Source: Amoebidium appalachense
Lineage: Eukaryota; Ichthyosporea
Reading direction: 5' to 3'
NCBI GenBank assembly: GCA_963693365.1
Contig: CAVNZM010000005.1
Span: 9,486,001 to 9,550,000 of the forward strand
Length of the DNA: 64,000 nucleotides
Shown piece after piece: positions 1-57,900 of this stretch (positions are counted from its first letter, which is position 1; every line of letters starts with the position of its first letter). A program made the position numbers and the translations under genes. The notes beneath the pieces are model-generated. The model saw nothing but the letters and a program-made list of their open reading frames with translations. It had not been told where the DNA came from and searched no databases.

Positions 1-2
1 GT

Positions 3-155
3 GAGTGGCTACTATGGGACTATGGGGATGACTATTGGAAGGCAAAGGGGGACCCTGGGGACGGCATGTTTAAGCTCTTGAAAAAGGTCCCGGATAAGGT
101 GAATGAGCTGGCTAGGTGCATTGCGGGCTTAGTCAACGAGGAAAACGGAAAGTAA
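3..155 (+). CDS. C-terminal exon of an unidentified protein (5' end outside window)
   Basis: Reading from base 3 gives an open frame of 50 codons ending in TAA at 153-155. The peptide starts EWLLWDYGDDYWKAKGDPGD and continues into an amphipathic, Lys/Val/Leu-rich helix ending NEENGK. The composition is that of a real globular C-terminus, unlike the repeat-encoded frames that follow at base 198. The other two + frames are broken by stops (for example TGA at 2-4). The exon may begin before the window or at an internal acceptor; no start is visible. I do not recognise the family. The gene would be convergent with ISN1-CBM20, whose stop is at 1459. Confidence 0.4.
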   Translation, partial: EWLLWDYGDDYWKAKGDPGDGMFKLLKKVPDKVNELARCIAGLVNEENGK

Positions 156-19000
<18,845 letters not shown>

Positions 19001-20891
19001 GTTTATTTTCTCTCTGAAACTATATAAGTAAACAAAAGACGCTGTATTTATGGGCTAAGGAGCGTTGTGATTTCGCCCTGATGTTGCTTAAAGTTTGGTG
19101 ATTACATGACCTTGCTACGGTATATTGAGGAGAAAGTAGCGGCATACGCTAATTGTTTCCGGGTTTTGTCCGTCAGTCCGTAAGTCTCTCTCTCTCTCTC
19201 TCTCTTTCCCCCCCTCACAGTACTGCCTCCCTATGTTTGTATGTGTGCGTGTGCGCGTGTCCGTGTCACAGTAGTGTGTCTCTCCCTCTCTGTATGTCAC
19301 GGTTTCTGCCAGTGTCTTATGTCTAAGGTCGATGGATTGTGCCTTTGCATGGGTCGGTGAAAAACTGAACTAAAACGATTGAGACCCTGGGCTCCCCGTT
19401 TCCTCTAAGCTATAGCAAGTGTATTTTACAGCGTTCTTTCTGAAGCTACACTTTGAACCGAAGTTGATTTATGTACGAACTTGGCAATCGCCGAAACAAG
19501 TTTACCTCTTTTACAAGCAGGCACTGCCCGGGCCCCCACTTCATGACGTGACACATAAAATAAGACAACAATGTTACCCTCCCAAATTTAGCCGATTGAT
19601 TGGGTTCATTTTACCTCAGGAATGTCCCTCTCCCCGGCCATCTAGAAACACCCAAGGCCATCTATTTTGTAGGAGGGCTAAGGAGGCCTTGATGTGACCC
19701 CATGCTGCCATGACCATGATTTCCCAAGAAAAAACGTAATACAGACAAAGGACTGCAAGGTGTCATGTAAAACAATAAGTATTAATAAGTATAAAAAAAC
19801 CGCCCAGTTTTATGGTCTGACAACTCATACAAGGCCTTATTTGCTGTGGTCCGACGTGTTCAACATGAGGACCTTCATGGCCATTCCTCTAATCTCGAAA
19901 CAAAGTCGAGGAAGTTGTACATGTTGCGATCGTTGCAGCATTAACCTTGTGCCTATCACGTGCACGACCTCACCCTTAAATACTCATGTGCGTGTACGCA
20001 GGTGTCGGGTTGGCCCATTATACCTTTAAAAACACCTTCTTCTTTTTAACTGATGATTTATGGCCCAGGCATTGCATGTAGCATGTTACCGTGACTACAC
20101 AGTTGATATCTACTTCCTGTATACCAGGAGAAGTCCGAGTGTACATCCCTTGAGATGCGTGAAAATGCTTCGCAACTACAAACACTCAAAGGTTGAAATT
20201 GCGACAGTGGCCCCGAGAGCTCGAGCACTTGGCACGGTTATAAACTTTACGTACGTTAGCTACGGGCTCAAATCTCAGTGATAATTCACATGGAAATATA
20301 ACAATTAGGCACTATCATGTCATTGTACTATCTAACATCGACATCACACTTGCGAATGCAACACACCCGGTAGTCACAAATAGACAACGTAATTACGTTG
20401 TGAGCACCAGAAATTTTCAAAGCACCAGATGCAACTTACCGACCGTGTCCACACAGTTAAACTTAAAATATCGCAGCACACTAATCTTGGAGTTTTGCTA
20501 AAGATGGGATTAAAAAGGGCCTGGGTTGGTATGCAACATCTTGCTTCAAGTGCCTGGGTAGTTCAACTTCGTGAGCACGGTCGGTAAGTTGACCATCTGG
20601 TGCTTTATATTGCACCAAACTACCGTGAAGGCACAAACACGTTTTCCAACTTCGGGCCAGCCACAGGCAAGCCCGTTTTGTTTTTCATTTTGATTTTAAA
20701 AAAATGGCAGGCATCTCAACTCCAACCAATCCTGCAGAAGCTAGTAACCTAGAGTCTAGCCTTTTCCTATTTGTCTGGTGTGTGCTAACACCCAACCATT
20801 CCTAGACTGGACGAATTAAGCTAAGTTCGGGGAGATATACAAGGCAGGGCTCTATATATACAGCGGGTGACTCAAGCTCAATTTTGCTCAT

Positions 20892-20930
<39 letters not shown>

Positions 20931-21048
20931 GACACACACACACACAAATAAATAATACAAGAAACTTAAAAAGCACCTATGCCTACCTCCCACGTCACAA
21001 TTAGGGACGTGCCTTAGCCACTAACACAATCTACCAAAAACATCTACA
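19001..21048. other. Intergenic region; no supported gene
   Basis: Ordinary-complexity DNA between the 5' end of ISN1-CBM20 and the 3' end of the next minus-strand gene. It holds a short (CT)n tract at 19183-19205, a foldback element (listed separately), and an (AC)n tract at 20892-20946. Frames at 19419-19697, 19694-20029 and 20060-20281 begin with ATG, but they show no conserved motif, no splice continuity and no codon pattern, so they are not called. Confidence 0.6.
20419..20606. mobile_element. Foldback/MITE-like element with terminal inverted repeats of about 30 bp
   Basis: The left arm at 20419-20447 (AAAGCACCAGATGCAACTTA, then CCGACCGTG) is the reverse complement of the right arm at 20576-20606, except for two extra bases in the right arm. 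Weaker complementarity continues inwards (AGTTAAACTT against AGTTGAACTA). The total is about 188 bp with no ORF, so it is non-autonomous. The outer bases give no clear target-site duplication. Confidence 0.7.
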
Positions 21049-22985
<1,937 letters not shown>

Positions 22986-24860
22986 CTAAAGTAAATAAAT
23001 TGAGTATGTATTTCAAATCAAACAATCTGATTGTTCTGTTATGCTAATACTCTGTCCAATTCGCTGTGCTTTCAAAACGCAAAAACGCGCAACGAAAAAA
23101 TCTCTCGCAGCAGCCCAATGACAATCCGAATGACATGTTCAAAAGCGGGGCCCGCTTCTTTATGAGTAAGCGATAAACATACCTCTTTTACCCCACCTCA
23201 ACCCGTCGACATATTTCCATGGTTTGTAGCCAATAGTTGAGCAGAAGCTTAAACTGATAAGAATGTAGGTCTCCCTACACTCTGTAATGCTAAATTACTC
23301 CAGAACAAGGTACGAAACAAAAAGGTGTCAAATCATTAGATAGAATCATGTTTCTAAGGTTAAAAAAAACTAAAAACATGCTATATTACTCTATTATAAT
23401 TTATAAAACGTTGTTTATTGTAGAGTTATAATTAAGCAAATAGCTCTTGGAGCTCAGTATTAAGTACTGTAAATGGCGTGCAATAAACACAAACAGTGGA
23501 TTCCCATGGAGTTTAGGGTATGTTCACGGCCCTCTAGAGGGCCGTGGTATGTTGCAGGCACTTCCCTGATTGGGAGATGGGACTCCCCATAGATATGGAT
23601 ATCTCCGGGGAATCCGCGGGCCCGCGGGGGTTCTGGGTCCCGGGATTCCCGCCAGCAAACTCAATCGGGCAAACCCGACCTGTGGCTCTCTCGGCTCGGA
23701 ATACTGTGCTTGCCGAAGCCAAATGTATGTAGAATGTAAGCACCGGGTAATTTGTTTGCAGATGATATTGTCAATACCAAAGATAGACGAGACCCGCAGC
23801 AGACCCGCTTCAGCGCTGCTGCAGATGGCGAAGCACGGGCCGCGGGCGTTGCCCGTCACATGAACGTGATTACGTCACAGTTTGTTCCTGGCAGAGGGGG
23901 GTAAAAGGTTCATGGTGATCGTGATGGGTGCATCAATATACAGTACATGCATAATGCATCCCCTGTTCTTTTTTATAATGCATTCAAATAACAATTATTG
24001 CTTTGATAGTATAAGCATGACCAATTAGGCCACAGATACAATTACATCGTCATATCGCATGACCCAACAACTTGAATCTGGCAGGGTCTTTGACTATCCC
24101 CCTATGTCATAGTCATCCTCCCCAAATTGGATCCCCCTACATTTCTATGTAGTCTTAGGTTTCAGACTTTTAGTCAATCTCCACTCGAACCGCCTCTTAT
24201 TGTAATAAAGATTCCCTTTATTATCACTAGTGGATTTACAAAGAGTGTTCTTTAAAATCTTGAAACCCCTATATTCTTGTTGGGAATCAGGCTACTGTAC
24301 GACCTGATTCTTGACTCATATAGGTCGACACTCGCAAGTTGCAACGTACTAAAAAACTTTAAAGCAAACTAGCAAAGCATGAAAAAAAATTGAAAGTTAT
24401 GATGCGGTAGGTATAGGGGTCTCCGGGGTTCGTTTCTTCTAGATCCGGGCGCACTGGTCAAAAAAAAAAAAAAAAGAAAGAAAACGGCCGGTGCTTTCAC
24501 CAGGGCCACTATCACATGTGCAAAGTGGTCTCTTGAAGCCAACCACTGCGTTTCTATACCCCTAGTAAACTATTAGTTTCAGTAGAGCCATCGAATGTCT
24601 AGACATTCGTGACCTCTTAGTCGTGCACTAGGGCAGGTGTGTGCCAGTTAACATCGAGTGTTGGGAATCCGGACAGGAGGTGCCAACGACATAGGTGAGA
24701 TCTATCACACCGGTCACACACACACACCCATGTACATTACCTCGTCTATCACATCTGCTTCACGCATCTTCTTGATTGAACTAGCCGTTCAGGCCATATG
24801 CTGATCACACCTTTTTTCGCGGTCACCCTGCCTTGATCCTACATAGTCGTACAGTTTTTC
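22986..24860. other. Intergenic or 5'-flanking DNA with a perfect palindrome and GC-rich block
   Basis: No exon is supported here, although the Ser-rich gene should have an upstream exon in or beyond this stretch. 23525-23546 is a perfect 22-bp palindrome. 23590-23860 is GC-rich with CCGCGGGCCCGCGG and CCCGGG palindromic pieces and overlapping frames on both strands. 24463-24477 is an A-run. The remainder is ordinary AT-balanced sequence. Confidence 0.5.
23525..23546. repeat. Perfect 22-bp palindrome CACGGCCCTCTAGAGGGCCGTG
   Basis: The sequence equals its own reverse complement over 22 bases, with no loop. The half-site CACGGCCCTCTA recurs at about 62722-62733. It could be a binding site for a dimeric protein or a repeat boundary; nothing in the context decides. 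Confidence 0.8.
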
Positions 24861-24868
24861 CTTACATG

Positions 24869-25800
<932 letters not shown>

Positions 25801-25945
25801 ATCCCTCGTTCTCTTTTGCTCGGGCGCCACTACGGCAGCACCGGCCACTCATCGTCTATTTCTGTTAATTCCCAGAACCCCGTACTCCCTGCTTCATACG
25901 TTCCAACATCTCACAACGTGGATCCACGCTCACAATTTCGCGAGA

Positions 25946-35254
<9,309 letters not shown>

Positions 35255-35364
35255 TCTTCGTGTAGAGAGAGAGTACTTTCATGGTCAAGGGTATCAGTCA
35301 GTGAGAATGGCAAGTGATCTTAGATCTCAGGCTTCTCTCTCTCTTCTATTAGCCATGTCATGCT

Positions 35365-35577
<213 letters not shown>

Positions 35578-36464
35578 CCTCCCCTCCTCTCCCTCCCTCC
35601 CTCCCTCCCTCCCTCCTCTCTCTCTCTCTCTCTCCCCCCCCCCCCCCCCCCCCCCCTCCCTTCCATCCCTCCCTCCCTCCCTCCTCATGATGATCAGTGC
35701 AATCTTCCGAATTCGAAGTTATTCGATGTTCGTTGCCAAACTTCCTTGTAGCTACCCGATACCACCGTACGCATTCCGAAGCTTTTGGAGGTACAAGACA
35801 TTGAGTGTGACCTAATTTTTTTAAAAAAAAAGAATATGTACCTGGCTGTGTGGTATTTCACTTTAGTACTAGTGGCCTGAGCTACAATTGATCTGGAGCA
35901 CATAACGTTATTATTATCATTTTACAACTAATAGTATGTGTGATAATTAGTCGATCATGGCATGTGCTATACATAGCTAGCCCTGCACCAGACCTGTATA
36001 TTGAGTGGTGAAACAGTAGAATGGAAGCAAGGTGCGTACTACAGATCTAGATACTCACAAGGTTTTAATTGCAAATTTCACACAACTAATGTACTAACTT
36101 GATCCATGCATACGACTTGCATGTATATACGTATGTAGGATCCGGATGTGCCGGGCCATGAATCCAATGGACCATGATGCATGTGGCTTTTTTTTTTGGA
36201 ATTTGGAACAAAGATACCCGTTTGGAGCATTATTCGTCCGGATCCGGCAACTGGGCCACCTGTGTGTGTGTGTGCTGTGCTGTAGGTGACGTGTCAAAAT
36301 GTTCGACTTTCGAACTGGAATAGACTACTAGACTCTCGTGTTTTCTTTGTAGTTCTGGATTCCGGAAAGCGCTCTTCCATGAAAAGCGCCAATCAGATGT
36401 AACCACTGCACCTGCAGCCAGAACATTCGATCCAATCAGCAACGTTCTTTTTTTTGGTTGGGTT

Positions 36465-36472
36465 ATATAAAC
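36465..36472 (+). promoter_or_regulatory. Possible TATA box (TATATAAA) with flanking CCAAT motifs
   Basis: TATATAAA follows GGTTGGGT and is preceded by CCAATCAG at about 36433. CCAATAAA follows directly. The arrangement is like the ones before the genes at 37562 and 63469, but no clear coding region starts within the next few hundred bases on the + strand. Confidence 0.35.
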
Positions 36473-37374
36473 CAATAAAAGCTTACATTCACTGATAGCT
36501 TAACCATATATGGCCATAATTCGGATGTCGTGACTCATGATAATTTTGTTACAACGTCAGGGTCCTGGGATTCAGGAACTTCTGGAAGGAAAATATTGTA
36601 GGGGGATTCCGCAGGGCATGGAATACTGTATAAAGAAGCATAGGCCTATACATATACACTTTGTGCACAAAATATTACGCACCACCCATGTAATACATAC
36701 ACTGTTCATTAGACTCGCTGCCACTGTTGCCAGAGTCTCGGAGACATCCATCGTGACGTCGTCTGTACAACTAGTCACAACGGCAGTGGACTATGCAGCA
36801 CCAAAGATCACGTGCATTCTGATTGGTTGCTCACGTTCAAGCCATCAGTCATCCCGCCAATTGTGCGAGTTTCAAGCTTTCAACTTGACCCGGAGACACG
36901 GGGCCCCGGGCTAATGTTTTCTATCTACACTGGGAATGTAAATAATTGTTTGCATTTTCTTTACTTATTCTCAACTCTCTTTTATGTCTTTTTTTTGTGC
37001 CAAGAAGTTAACGCTTCTACGTCGTAATCTATGACCAGACAAGCCTTCACCGGGCCAGATATTACGCGATCTGAAGTCACGTACGAGAATCACGACGCGC
37101 GCGCCGCATTGTTCAAGAAAATTTATACTTTTTTGCAACGTTGCCTGCTATTACCCAACATACCTTTAAATATGTAGTTGGTCGCAACATTTTTTATTCA
37201 TATTTTTATTTCTCAGTTTATCATCATAAATTGCAGGTGGTGGGGTGGGTTTGCATATGCATGTGCTTTGCCTATGTGAAATGTTCGAACATGCCAGAAT
37301 TTCCTGGAAAGCCCTGGATGTGAGCCACATTGATTGGGCAGTCGAATCTTCCAATCAGCATTCCCTCTTGGAAC

Positions 37375-37382
37375 TATAAAAA
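37375..37382 (+). promoter_or_regulatory. Probable core promoter (TATAAAAA) of the gene at 37562
   Basis: TATAAAAA lies 180 bp before the ATG at 37562, with ATTGG at 37332 and CCAATCAG at 37351 just upstream. Transcription would start near 37405, giving a 5' leader of about 155 nt. Confidence 0.5.
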
Positions 37383-37561
37383 CACGCGTTTCTGTCTGCT
37401 ATGTCATAAAAGAAGCCTTCTTTTGTATCTTCCGTGTCGTGTCTGTTTGTTGCCCTTTTTTTTCGGGGCGGGTTAAGTAGTAAAGGGATAAGATATAACT
37501 AATACGAGCACGAAGGCACATTGCTCGTCACATAAAACATTCGTTGTGCACGCACGTTAAA

Positions 37562-38179
37562 ATGGAGGCAGTATACCCACCCCACGCATACCTGCAAGCG
37601 CCCTCCTCCCCAGGGACCTCCCTTCGTTGTGACCACAACCCACCATCACAATCCCGCTATGAATCGACCACCAGCTACCAAAACAAACCATACATGTCCT
37701 CCACAGCACTAAACACTGCTTCAACTCCAAATTTTTCGTATCAATACTACTACAGCGAGCCCAATTCTCCCGTTGAGCAACGTAAACCTCAAAACACACG
37801 ATCTCCCCTTGTTGCACAACGGCCATCCGAGTCGTTTACCAGGGATCATCATCCATATGTTCGCCGGTCACCCTCCTACAACCAATATCAAAACGAAAAG
37901 GAGAAAAACACGTATTCCCCGCGGGAAAAGATATTAAACAGCAATAGCCTCTCTGTTGTGCCTGTTGACGGAGCTCTCCAAAGGAGGTGCCAGTCGTTAA
38001 ACTACCTGAGCCAATATGACATTCTGGAACATGATGTACTTCCTGCAAAAACGGAGATGGACATATATTTGGTGGCTGAGAGATTGGGCAACGCGTTGAT
38101 TGATCTTCAACCGGCGGTTAGGGTCGCTCCACCTCCCCTTGAGCATAGGAAGGCATTCAAGCAACTCTTTTTCCTTTGA
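37562..38179 (+). CDS. Single-exon Ser/Tyr/Gln/Pro-rich protein of unknown function, 205 aa
   Basis: ATG at 37562 (AAAATGGAG context) to TGA at 38177-38179, with no intron and no simple-sequence repeat inside, in sharp contrast to the surroundings. Residues 1 to about 150 are low-complexity and probably disordered (SYQYYYSEPNSPVEQRKPQN, VRRSPSYNQYQNEKEKN). A basic RRCQSLNYL follows. The C-terminus (MDIYLVAERLGNALIDLQPA, then EHRKAFKQLFFL) could form an amphipathic helix. A TATA box and CCAAT motifs lie about 180-230 bp upstream, and AATAAA lies at about 38466, some 285 nt after the stop. I do not recognise a family. RRSPSY and RRCQSL resemble basophilic kinase sites, as in the proteins at 21049 and 63469. 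An upstream GTG in frame (37544) is not used, as eukaryotes rarely start there. Confidence 0.72.
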   Translation: MEAVYPPHAYLQAPSSPGTSLRCDHNPPSQSRYESTTSYQNKPYMSSTALNTASTPNFSYQYYYSEPNSPVEQRKPQNTRSPLVAQRPSESFTRDHHPYVRRSPSYNQYQNEKEKNTYSPREKILNSNSLSVVPVDGALQRRCQSLNYLSQYDILEHDVLPAKTEMDIYLVAERLGNALIDLQPAVRVAPPPLEHRKAFKQLFFL

Positions 38180-39316
38180 GTAAAGCATGTTTTACATGTT
38201 TCACCATGCATATATATGGGTTTAGAAAGAGTTATTCAAATAAGCTTTCATTGTGTCATAGTATCATGTTATCAAGTAAATCAGAATGAAAGAGGTTCCT
38301 TTTTACTAGCACCGGTTAGATAATCAGTGTGTCTTCAAGTGTCGGCTGGCCCGCACTTGGCTTAGCAAGCTCAGGCTCGGATTGTTGAATGTTAAGGACT
38401 GAGGTATTGTTAAATGGTATGAAGATGAAGGAAAAGTGTTTTCGAAAAGTTGTTGTTGTATGCATAATAAAGAACTATTCAAAGGACTGTACTCATTCAC
38501 GTGTGGGTGAAGGGTCAACATATATACTAAGGCTATAGGAGGCGATCTCACAAGTGAAGTTTAGAACTTTGACAATTTTCCGGCTCTTTTGGTTGTTTTA
38601 GTTACAGTCAGCACAGACCACGGTTTGCAGAGACGGCCGAATATGCACCAGGTCCCACAGTACGTGAATGTTGCTAATGCACACCTGTTATTATGTAGTC
38701 TCAGTAATTTGCGCAAAAACAAAAGGTTGGTTTTTTTCTGTTGCCGTTTCTTCCTATGCATATGCTACACCTGCACTATACGTCCTGGCAACTCTTACAT
38801 AGCTACACTCAATGCTATCATCACTACTATTAATACCACTACCTGCACCATTTGTCAACAAACCATACTCAACTGCTTTGACCAAACTCTGGTAGAAAAT
38901 GTGCCACTGTCCTCAGAGCGTCCTAATCACTTCTGTACAACCCGACTACCCTTCTTCCACGCCCTTACCCGCATATGAGAATAATAATATTAGCAGTATT
39001 ACAAAACGTTATCCTACTTACTGAGGGACACGGTCTCCTCGTCTCGTCAGATCCTCACCTTCCTCCCTTCCGGATCCACCTGTCCCCTCTTCCCATTCCA
39101 CCTTAGGATGACAGAAAGGCAGGGAACAACATAAATCACATCACAAAGCACTACCATGTCGCTGCAATATATCTGTGCCTTTGGGTTTTCACCATACGCC
39201 TCCTCTCTTTGTCCGAATCATTTTTCGAGCACCATTTACACCACACACCACTTGGGATGTTAGAGCAAAAGGAGTATATACCCCAAGATAGCAAAATTTA
39301 ACAGAGCAACTCAATC
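38180..39316. other. Convergent intergenic region; polyA signal at about 38466, no gene seen
   Basis: This lies between the 3' ends of two convergent genes. AATAAA at about 38466 is a plausible polyadenylation signal for the upstream + gene. The ATG frame at 38589-38978 (+) shows no recognisable domain and is not called. No long microsatellite is present. Confidence 0.5.
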
Positions 39317-40097
39317 TTAGAACCAGCCCTTTGATTTTTCAGCCCGTGCCTTTTCCAAAATGGGAAGCAGTGCGGCCTTCTGTTCGTAGCTGTCCGGGAC
39401 CAGACCGACTATTTCAATCACCAACTCCATAGACTTGTCCACTGCCACTTCAAGATCCTTCTCCATGAAAAGATCATTCACTCGTTGCAAAAGATCCCTG
39501 GGTATGATCGTGAGGCGGCTTACCTCTGGCTTAAACCATTTGAAGTCCGGTTCATACTGCTTATATATCGAGAGAACCCTCTCGAGCAATCTAGAAAGAC
39601 GGCCGTAAAAGGTGAGCACCGCACCCCTCTCAGCCAGGGAATAGTTCGTGATGGTGGGTGCATCCCAGTTGAGAAAAAGCATGTTCAAATATCGCAGATT
39701 TTCTTTGATGAGCTTGTCGCCATGTTTTTCTGGGTAGATGGCCACCGCTCTCTTGTGTTCCAGAAGCCGATCGATCTTTTCACCCCCCAGAGGTATACAG
39801 TGAAGGATAGTCCACGCAAGCACCACCCCAAAGGGGGGTTTTGCCTCCCCCTCCCTTATCTCTTCCAAAGTCTTTTCGAGAGAGGCGAAAGTTTGCCAAC
39901 ACATCTCAACGAGGAATCCATCTTCACGGTAGGCCATTAGCGCAACGATGCCCTCATATTTTCGAACGAGGTCTCCTGGACGAAGACCGAGAGACTTTTG
40001 CCATTGTTGGTAGACCTCAGCCTGGATCGTAACCGTGTTAAACTTTTGACAGGATTTTTTAGGGGGGGCCAAGGGAGGGGGAGGGGAGGCGGGCAGT

Positions 40098-40143
<46 letters not shown>

Positions 40144-40694
40144 AGGGGAAGCGGGAGGAGGGGGGGATAGGGGAGGGAGGCGGATATTGATAAACAAGAC
40201 GGCTAGAGGTCCATCATTGCACAGAAGACTGCAAATATATCTCTATTTGAATTACTTTTCTAGTATTAAGAAGACGCATAAGAAGGACAAAACTCATTGC
40301 CCTAAGCTGCATGGAGTGCCTCGTCTTTGCTATCATTAAACTAGAACCTATCACTAGCACAACTCTTCACTCACGTGCCGCACGCATAACACAACCAGTC
40401 GAAACCGAACATAAGCTAACACCTGTGCGCACTGAAACTTTGAAACACACCTACACGTGTGATGGATGCAAAGAGAAAGAGCCATTTGAGTATTGGCATA
40501 TGTGCGCGGGGTGACCATGGTACACGCATACACCTACATAAATAAAGAATCAGCCATGTTTTTACACAGACGCGTGCATGTAGCCCATCTGGCCCATCTC
40601 CCTCACTCTCCTCCTCGCTCCCTAACCACCCTCCCGCGGACACCACCTCCATCACCAGACACACAGGGTCTCCCATCACTCCCCCGGCCTACAG

Positions 40695-40725
<31 letters not shown>

Positions 40726-41011
40726 CCCCCCTCCCTCCTCCCCTCCCCGCCCCGGCAGAATTCCCCACCCAAATGTATAGCCCCCACACCACACACACAC
40801 GTAAATACACGCAGAAACACACCTCTTGCAAGCTCTCGCACCAGAAGTTTATTTCCACATCGGAGAATCTGTCGGCAACCCCCCTGGAGGCCGACCCCGT
40901 AACGGCAATGGCACCGGCAAGGTCTGGGGGGCAGGCATGCGCATATTCTTGCGCAAGTTCAACCAGCTCTTGGCTGCGCTTGGTGGCATTGGGAGGGAGT
41001 GTGGGTGTCAT
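39317..41011 (-). CDS. Nucleotidyltransferase-domain protein of bacterial type, two exons, 297 aa
   Basis: Exon 1 (41011-40823) starts ATG ACA CCC and ends CAAGAG/GTGTGT, phase 0. Exon 2 (40021-39317) follows ATCCAG and ends in TAA. An alternative acceptor (CAAAAG) would add seven residues in frame. Residues 36-55 (IAVTGSASRGVADRFSDVEI) match the pol-beta-type nucleotidyltransferase motif, hGS followed by DhE (G39, S40, D51, E53), which binds metal and nucleotide. The remaining 230 residues are helical, with WILPH-free but family-like patches such as KWFKPEVSRL. This layout resembles the bacterial stand-alone nucleotidyltransferases of the DUF4037-like group (from memory). Such proteins transfer nucleotidyl groups to small molecules or proteins; the substrate is unknown. 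Bacterial origin by transfer is plausible, and the single intron, holding a G-run of about 45 nt, shows it is now a nuclear gene. Arp2 ends about 1.07 kb upstream on the same strand. Confidence 0.85.
40080..40800. repeat. Intron of the nucleotidyltransferase gene, with G-run and C-run
   Basis: A G-run with few interruptions at 40098-40142 is followed by unique sequence at 40190-40690, a C-run at 40695-40722 and a short CACACAC stretch at 40788-40800. No additional exon is needed, because the two flanking exons join in phase 0. Confidence 0.7.
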
Positions 41012-41526
41012 GTTGACAAAATGTGTGACCACTAATTCTGAGAAGCTTCAACTGGCCGAGATCTTGAACGGTACGCGTGCGTGTGAAGGCGCTGTTCAAA
41101 TGGAGGAGTGCGTAACGAGATGCTATAGGAAAGTGTGAGTGGCTGGCGTGCTTTTGTTGGTTTTTCTTGTGCGTGTATATTATTGTGGAGGTGCAACTAA
41201 ACACACGTACGCATGTATTGTGGTTGTCTGCAACTCAGCTGAGAGTTTCTTCTAGATCTCGAAAAGTTTTCTTTTTGCTTTTGCGCGGAGGGCGTTTTGC
41301 GCCTTGAAGGTGTAAACAATAGATCTAGATTTAACATTTGTATCTGATTGGGGCGTTGATGAACCATAACTAGTTATCGATACTCAACGCTGGTTGGCTA
41401 CACCTTGCTCTGCTACTGCACCATCGGCATCAACCCTGGTACGGTCCCGATGATGAAAATGTGAGAATGGCAACACGAAAGTGACATGGTAATGGTCTAG
41501 CATGCACACAGACACCAGACAGTAGG

Positions 41527-41566
<40 letters not shown>

Positions 41567-41603
41567 ATGTGTGCGCGCGTGGGTGTGTGTGCGTGTGTGT
41601 GGA

Positions 41604-41657
<54 letters not shown>

Positions 41658-42079
41658 TGAATGCGGAACACGGTACGAAGTACGCATACACGATGAGAAG
41701 CATGGTGCAGGACACATGCAAAGGCAAACAGGGGGGGGGGGGGGGGGGTTAATGCATTTGGATAACTGAGGTGCGCGCAATGCGGGGCTGAAAATCAAAC
41801 GCAATATATCGGGCCATGGGCGGCTAATCCAAGACAGTTTTTATATCTTTATTTACTACTATCCACTTCACATTGAATTTCTCACAAATTTCAGCCAAAA
41901 CTACCCCATATAAAGTCCAAACATCTGAAAACCCGCGCAATTCGATTATTTCCATTGCTCATATTCCAACAAGGCTACCGGCAACCACCCCAAATATGTC
42001 ACCATAATATTCACGTCTACGTGTCCATATCCACGATCTATTAATGGCCCGTGCTGCTATTTTAGACCTATGGGCCCTC
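41012..42079. other. Spacer between the nucleotidyltransferase and Arp2 genes
   Basis: It contains (GT)n at 41528-41560, a G-run of about 50 nt at 41606-41655, a truncated interspersed repeat (41655-41730) and a second G-run at 41731-41748. TTTATT at 41848-41853 (AATAAA on the minus strand) lies about 230 nt past the Arp2 stop and may be its polyadenylation signal. No coding exon is seen. Confidence 0.6.
41655..41730 (+). repeat. G-run-associated interspersed repeat, truncated copy between two G-runs
   Basis: The first 75 bases are identical or nearly so to the start of the copy at 6134 (TTTGAATGCGGAACACGG through CATGCAAAGGCAAACA). The copy then breaks directly into another G-run at 41731. 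Confidence 0.85.
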
Positions 42080-56988
<14,909 letters not shown>

Positions 56989-57290
56989 TCAAATGTAATC
57001 AATTCTAAAGGTATCATCAACGGTTTTAGCTCGATCCAACAAATAATGCATTTCGTATCCATCTGTTTGCGAAACACAAACAGAAACACACGATTTGTTA
57101 ATGGACTCAAAATCCCCTCTCCCCCCCTCCCCACAACCACCTCCCCCCCCCCCCCCCCCCCCCCCCGTTACGCTATATTTCCGACCTCCCTTTCGGCTTA
57201 TTTCCCCCCCTCCCCCTCCCCCTTTTCTTCCAAGCTCCCTCCCACCCCCATCCCCCGCTTTACCCCCTTCCCCGCCCACCCTCCCCCTTC

Positions 57291-57321
<31 letters not shown>

Positions 57322-57741
57322 AAAAAAAAAAAAAAAAAACAACACTAAAAAAAAAAAAAGAAAATCGAATAGGCAATAGAGATATAAAAGCACGAAACAC
57401 CTAGCTGGAGCCCCTAAGCCCCTCCCCCCCTTCCCCCCCTCCCCCCTTCCCCCTTCCTCCCCACCCTCCCCACTCCCCCTCCCCTCCCCTCCCCCTCCCT
57501 CATCTCAAGTTCCCCCTCCCCCCTCCCCCCCCCCCTCCAACAATCCCCCCCCCCCCCCTCCCCCCCCTCCCCCCCCCCCCAAAAAAAATTATATTTCCAA
57601 CCTCCCTCTCGGCTCCCCCCATTCCCGCCCCCTCCCCCTACTCCCCTCCCCCCCCCCCCCCCCCCCCCGAAAAGATAAAATTAAAGTTAAACACAAACCA
57701 AAACGGACATAAAAGAGATCATGAGGTACAGGCTGGGATCC

Positions 57742-57776
<35 letters not shown>

Positions 57777-57869
57777 TGCTCCTATCGAGACAATCGAAAA
57801 TGACCTCTACCCCCCCCTCCCCCCCTTCCCCCTCCCCCCTCCCCGGAGAGCGAGAGGCAGAGAGAGTAT

Positions 57870-57900
<31 letters not shown>

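Noticed and set aside
19419-20281. Three ATG frames of 73-111 aa
   Set aside because: No motif, no splice partners and no coding-like composition; chance frames in non-repetitive DNA.
23524-23863. Overlapping frames of 62-111 aa on both strands in a GC-rich block
   Set aside because: GC-rich sequence lowers stop frequency on both strands. No family features are seen.
36537-36914. 125-aa + strand ATG frame
   Set aside because: It lies after a TATA-like box, but the protein has no domain, is rich in isolated hydrophobic/Cys residues, and shows no splice continuity. The region looks like promoter or intergenic DNA.
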